Notes under the pieces: model-generated | Seen by the model: only the letters and a program-made list of their open reading frames with translations | What the model was told of the DNA's origin: nothing | The model's database searches: none | Assembly (NCBI GenBank): GCA_964621645.1 | Contig: CAZUMH010000116.1 | Location: 1 to 8,884 of the forward strand | Direction: 5' to 3' | DNA length: 8,884 bases | Source: CAZUMH01 sp964621645 | GTDB lineage: Bacteria; Zhuqueibacterota; QNDG01; JAGLOF01 | In this document: positions 5,739-8,884 of the stretch, piece after piece | How positions within the stretch are numbered: position 1 is the stretch's first letter | Layout of the letters: each line of letters begins with the position of its first letter | Made by a program: the position numbers and the translations under genes

Positions 5739-7034
5739 CTATTTACCCTCGTTTAGGTCTGATTCCTGTTCCTGCTCCAGCAGCTGGATGATAACTTTTT
5801 GAATGCGTCTCCCCTCCACATTTTCCACCTTTAAAAGTAAATTACCATAGCGCACCTCTTCCGGTGGCTCCGGAATATGCCCCAGAAGCTGCAAGATGAA
5901 TCCGGCCAGGCTTTCGAATTCCTCTTCTTCAGGCACGGAAAGATCAAGTTCTTCGTTGAGGTCCTCTATACTGATCTTTCCGTCAACCAGCCAGCGGTTC
6001 TCTCCGATCTTGCGGTAAAGCGGCGGCTCAACATCATATTCATCCATTATTTCACCGACGATCTCTTCGATAATATCTTCCAGGGTGACCAGCCCGGCAG
6101 TACCGCCGTACTCATCCACGACAATGGCCATGTGAATACGCTGCCGCTGAAAATCCCTTAGAAGTTCATCGATGAGCTTGCCTTCAGGTACGAAATAAGC
6201 CTCCCGTACCAAGTTCGCCAGAGGGGGAAACGCTTTTTCGGGGGCGTTGATCTGCAGCAGATCCTTTACATGCAGAATTCCGATAATATCATCCACATTC
6301 TCATTGTAGACCGGAATACGGGAGTGCCCCTGGGATTTGATGATGGTGAAAAGTTCCTGAACGGGGATTTCCTTCTCTACGGCCTGCATGTCCATCCGGG
6401 GAATCATCACTTCTTTCACGGTTGTATCCCGGAACTCGAATATGGAATGGATCATCTCTCGTTCCGAGGGCTGCAAGGCTCCCCCTGCCTCCCCCACTTC
6501 GAATAGTATCTTGAATTCTTCCTCGCGGATGAATTCTCTGTCCTGACGCAGCCGCAGAATCAACGCCACACCGCGGGTCACCCTGTTCATTACCAGGGCC
6601 AGGGGGGTGAGTAATCCAACTACCAGGCTCAAGGGAAACGAAACCGCCAGTGAGAAAGAAAGGGAATGCCGTACGGCCAGTACTTTCGGAGATACTTCAC
6701 TGAAAATAAGCAGGATTAACGTAACCAGTACGACTTCCCCCAGAAAGATCAGGGTTTCCTGCCCCTGGAACATTCTGCTGGTAAAAAGAGCCGCCACTGT
6801 GGCGGCTGCCACGTTCACAATGGTATTGCCGATAAGAATAGCATTCAGGAGCTTGCCCGGTCTGTTCAGGAGTTTCGCTACTCTGGCGTAGGATTTTCGT
6901 TTTTCCTGGTTTTCCCGGATTTTGTGCAGGTCTGAATCTGAGAGAGAAAAAAGAGCCGATTCTGACCCTGAAAAGAAAGCGGATAATACTATAAAGAGAA
7001 AAAATAGAACAGCCTGCCATAAGCCAGCTTCCAC
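5739..7034 (-). CDS. CNNM/CBS-pair/CorC_HlyC membrane protein (divalent-cation transport family)
   Basis: Inner-membrane protein of the CorB/CorC/TlyC (former UPF0053) family, related to CNNM Mg2+ transporters; also the family of gliding protein GldE. Residues about 1-190 are the CNNM domain with three or four membrane helices and the signature FSGSESALFSLS (21-32), an NAILIGNTIVN helix, and SEVSPKVLAVRHS. Residues about 205-335 are two CBS motifs (GHSRIPVYNENVDDIIGILHVKDLL; VVDEYGGTAGLVTLEDIIEEIVGEI). Residues about 345-425 are a CorC_HlyC domain. 431 residues is typical. GTG start at 7034-7032, with AAGGAGG (7051-7045) ten bases upstream. Mg2+ handling is the best-supported family role; direction and specificity are not visible. 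It follows ybeY by 57 bases and is likely co-transcribed with it. Confidence 0.92.
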   Translation of the reverse strand: MEAGLWQAVLFFLFIVLSAFFSGSESALFSLSDSDLHKIRENQEKRKSYARVAKLLNRPGKLLNAILIGNTIVNVAAATVAALFTSRMFQGQETLIFLGEVVLVTLILLIFSEVSPKVLAVRHSLSFSLAVSFPLSLVVGLLTPLALVMNRVTRGVALILRLRQDREFIREEEFKILFEVGEAGGALQPSEREMIHSIFEFRDTTVKEVMIPRMDMQAVEKEIPVQELFTIIKSQGHSRIPVYNENVDDIIGILHVKDLLQINAPEKAFPPLANLVREAYFVPEGKLIDELLRDFQRQRIHMAIVVDEYGGTAGLVTLEDIIEEIVGEIMDEYDVEPPLYRKIGENRWLVDGKISIEDLNEELDLSVPEEEEFESLAGFILQLLGHIPEPPEEVRYGNLLLKVENVEGRRIQKVIIQLLEQEQESDLNEGK

Positions 7035-7091
7035 TTAGGATAACCCTCCTTGTGCTTTGTTAATACGTGATCATCGGATTCTTTGCCAACT

Positions 7092-7592
7092 TCAGGGCCG
7101 GGGAGGAATAAGCCCTTGAGCTCGAGCGGCCGTCAGACAGGCGTCTTCCCGTATCTTCATGTCCCCCCTGTCCGTGCTCGTGGTATCCTCATATCCGAAT
7201 AGATGGAGCAGTCCATGGCTGACCAGACGCGCCAGTTCCTCCTCCCGCGTCACACCGTATTGGGCCGCCTGTTCTTCGCAGCGTTCCAAATTTATATATA
7301 TTTCACCCCAGTTATCATCCCACTCATCTCCCAGGGAAAAGGAGATCACATCGGTGCTGCCCTCTTTGGCAAAGAAACGGCGGTTCAGTTCAATCATCTC
7401 TGCATCACCGCAAAGAACCAGGGAGAGAATGCCGGGCAGTTCCCTGCCCTCCGCCTGCAGTGTCAGCAGCACCATTTGCCGCAGCCACTCCTCCCCCGGA
7501 TAGGACCTTTGGACGAGCTCGGTTATTTCAATTATCGAAGACTTCTCAGGCAGCGGGCGCCTCCTCTTTGTCGGGATACTCCAGGCGGGCAT
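7092..7592 (-). CDS. ybeY: YbeY, rRNA maturation/ribosome quality-control metalloprotein
   Basis: Single-domain metal-dependent RNase (UPF0054) acting in 16S rRNA 3' maturation and 70S quality control. Core: TDVISFSLGDEW (80-91), GEIYINLE (96-103), metal site SHGLLHLFGYED with H126 and H130. The third ligand, His in the usual HGxLHLxGYDH motif, is D136, and the Arg in the usual NxxYR segment is F74 (LNRRFFAKEGSTD). Both changes agree with YbeY sequences I recall from Bacteroidota. The ATG at 7592 overlaps pgpH by 47 bases and lacks a good RBS; its first 13 residues (Arg/Pro-rich) look non-homologous. AAAGAGGAGG (7569-7560) sits 6 bases before an in-frame CTG (7553), giving a 153-residue protein close to E. 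coli YbeY. The true start may be there. Confidence 0.93.
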   Translation of the reverse strand: MPAWSIPTKRRRPLPEKSSIIEITELVQRSYPGEEWLRQMVLLTLQAEGRELPGILSLVLCGDAEMIELNRRFFAKEGSTDVISFSLGDEWDDNWGEIYINLERCEEQAAQYGVTREEELARLVSHGLLHLFGYEDTTSTDRGDMKIREDACLTAARAQGLIPPRP

Positions 7593-8883
7593 GAAACATC
7601 CCGGCCAGGATCTTGAGAAAACTCTCCTTTATTCTTTCCATATCCCTCAGAGTGAAAGGCGATTCATCCAGCTGCCGGTCACGAAACTTTTCATCCACGA
7701 TTTCATTGACCAGACCTTTCAGTCTGGCATGAGTAGGACTCTTGAGGGCCCGGCTGGCAGCCTCGACAGCGTCGGCCAGCATCACCACGGCCGCCTCCTT
7801 GGTTTGGGGCCGTGGTCCGGGATAGCGATAATCCTCTTCACTCACGTCTTCACTGTTTGATGCGTTCTTGGCTTTGCTGTAGAAAAACTCGATTTTGGTA
7901 TTTCCGTGATGCTGTCCGATAATATCCTGAATATCCCGGGACAGCTTGTACTGCCGGGCCAGTTCCAACCCCTTCTTGACGTGATTCATGATGATAAGGG
8001 CGCTCATGCGCGGCATAAGCTTTGCGTGCGGCTCTTCCCCCGGCAGCAGGTTTTCGGCGAAATATTCGGCCTTTTCCATCTTGCCGATGTCATGGTAGTA
8101 GGATCCCACCCGGGCCAGGAGAGAATTGGCTCCAATGGCCTGAGCCCCGGCTTCAGCAAGATTGCCCACTGTAATGGAATGATGATAGGTTCCGGGGGCA
8201 GCCATGCTGAGTTTTTTTAACAGAATATGGTTGAGGTTGGATAACTCCAGAAGAGAGTATTCGGTGGTGATCCCAAATCCCGACTCCAATAACGGAAGCA
8301 GGCCGAAGGTAATAACAGGAATAAGAAGGCCGGACAGTGCGCCCCAAAGGCAGTTCTTGGCTACCTGAGCCGGGGCGACAACCTGGATTATCCCCAGGGT
8401 CATCGCCACCAGAAAATAGGCTCCGGCCAATGCTGCCATGATCTTCACCATCTGTCCCCGGTTACGCACCCGGATGGTCATGCGCACTCCCACGGCTCCT
8501 GTGAAAAAACAGATAAGCAGCACTGAAAATTCGTTTCCCCAGAGGCCGGCACAGAGGGTAGCCAGGATGGCACTGCCGGCGTATCCCAGACGGGAATCGT
8601 AGAGTATGGCCATAAGCAGCGCCCCCATGCCCACAGGCACCAGGTACTCTGAAACATCCAACGTTTTAAGAACGAAGGTAATCAGGCTAATCAGCAGGAT
8701 CAGCATACCCAAAAGGATAATCGATTTGGGATCGGCCAGAATTCTTGGTTGATTGATCCTGATAAAAAGAACGAAAAGAAAGAGGATGAGAAAGATGAAC
8801 AGCGCCCGCCCCAGGAACGGCAGGATAAAATGGAGCCCTCCTTCCTGCATGCCTTTCTCCGACATAATACGGGCCAGAGAGTC
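7546..8883 (-). CDS. pgpH: Membrane HD-domain phosphodiesterase of the PgpH (7TM-HD) family, N-terminus beyond window
   Basis: The frame is open past the ATG at 8865 to the window edge and the residues before it (DSLARI) fit the family, so that ATG is internal and the real start lies outside. 445 residues are visible; the family has about 700-850, so the first membrane helix and the extracytoplasmic 7TMR-HDED domain are missing. Numbering from the first visible residue: about six hydrophobic segments at 20-200, then a cytoplasmic HD domain with H235 (GTYHHS), H264-D265 (YYHDIGK), H301 (NHVKKG), H325-H326 (GQHHGN) and D371 (LADAVEAASRAL), the complete metal ligand set. Characterised relatives hydrolyse c-di-AMP to pApA, linking it to osmotic and wall control. 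The stop overlaps ybeY, an arrangement common for this pair, usually with phoH upstream. Confidence 0.93.
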   Translation of the reverse strand, partial: DSLARIMSEKGMQEGGLHFILPFLGRALFIFLILFLFVLFIRINQPRILADPKSIILLGMLILLISLITFVLKTLDVSEYLVPVGMGALLMAILYDSRLGYAGSAILATLCAGLWGNEFSVLLICFFTGAVGVRMTIRVRNRGQMVKIMAALAGAYFLVAMTLGIIQVVAPAQVAKNCLWGALSGLLIPVITFGLLPLLESGFGITTEYSLLELSNLNHILLKKLSMAAPGTYHHSITVGNLAEAGAQAIGANSLLARVGSYYHDIGKMEKAEYFAENLLPGEEPHAKLMPRMSALIIMNHVKKGLELARQYKLSRDIQDIIGQHHGNTKIEFFYSKAKNASNSEDVSEEDYRYPGPRPQTKEAAVVMLADAVEAASRALKSPTHARLKGLVNEIVDEKFRDRQLDESPFTLRDMERIKESFLKILAGMFHARLEYPDKEEAPAA

Positions 8884-8884
8884 G

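Noticed and set aside
7546..8865. PgpH-like protein starting at the ATG at 8865
   Set aside because: The frame stays open to the window edge and the family needs about 300 more N-terminal residues, so this Met is internal.

Overview
The window is an almost gene-dense stretch of bacterial chromosome in which every gene I can support lies on the minus strand, so the transcriptional order runs from high to low coordinates: pgpH-like (start outside the window) > ybeY > CNNM/CorC transporter > tRNA-Leu(UAG) > tig > clpP > clpX > a 766-base non-coding stretch > a TonB-dependent outer-membrane receptor (C-terminus outside the window).

Organism. A SusC-like/CarboxypepD_reg-containing TonB-dependent receptor means a didermic (Gram-negative) cell. 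Several details point to the FCB superphylum (Bacteroidota relatives). YbeY has Asp in place of the third metal-binding His and lacks the usual Arg, as I recall for Bacteroidota. Promoter-like elements of the form TTG-N20/21-TAnnTTTG sit before the tRNA and the receptor gene. However, ClpX keeps an MGFGA loop rather than the divergent loop I recall for Bacteroidia, base composition is near 50% GC, and one near-perfect TTGACA-N17-TATACT promoter is present. A non-Bacteroidia FCB lineage (Calditrichota/KSB1/Marinimicrobia-like) is my best guess. This is inference, not proof.

Layout. (a) 7092-8884: the end of a membrane HD-domain phosphodiesterase (c-di-AMP type, PgpH/7TM-HD family) overlapping ybeY, a 16S rRNA maturation/quality-control factor. 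(b) 5739-7034: a CNNM/CBS/CorC_HlyC divalent-cation transporter-like protein with a GTG start. (c) 5599-5684: tRNA-Leu with encoded CCA and its own promoter. (d) 2383-5557: the proteostasis operon tig-clpP-clpX (ribosome-bound chaperone, peptidase, unfoldase), tightly packed with a 14-base gap and a 4-base GTGA overlap. No lon gene follows clpX. (e) 1617-2382: an AT-rich intergenic region holding a strong promoter, an intrinsic-terminator-like hairpin about 180-225 bases downstream of it (possible small RNA or attenuated leader), several palindromes, and a 31-codon Trp-rich small ORF whose stop overlaps the receptor start. (f) 1-1616: the first 538 codons of the receptor.

Most noteworthy: the ClpP catalytic-triad Asp reads as Asn (N172), an unlabelled transcription unit in the 766-base gap, the candidate leader peptide, and the Asp-type metal site of YbeY. 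Most of the window is housekeeping; I see no mobile element, CRISPR array or defence system.
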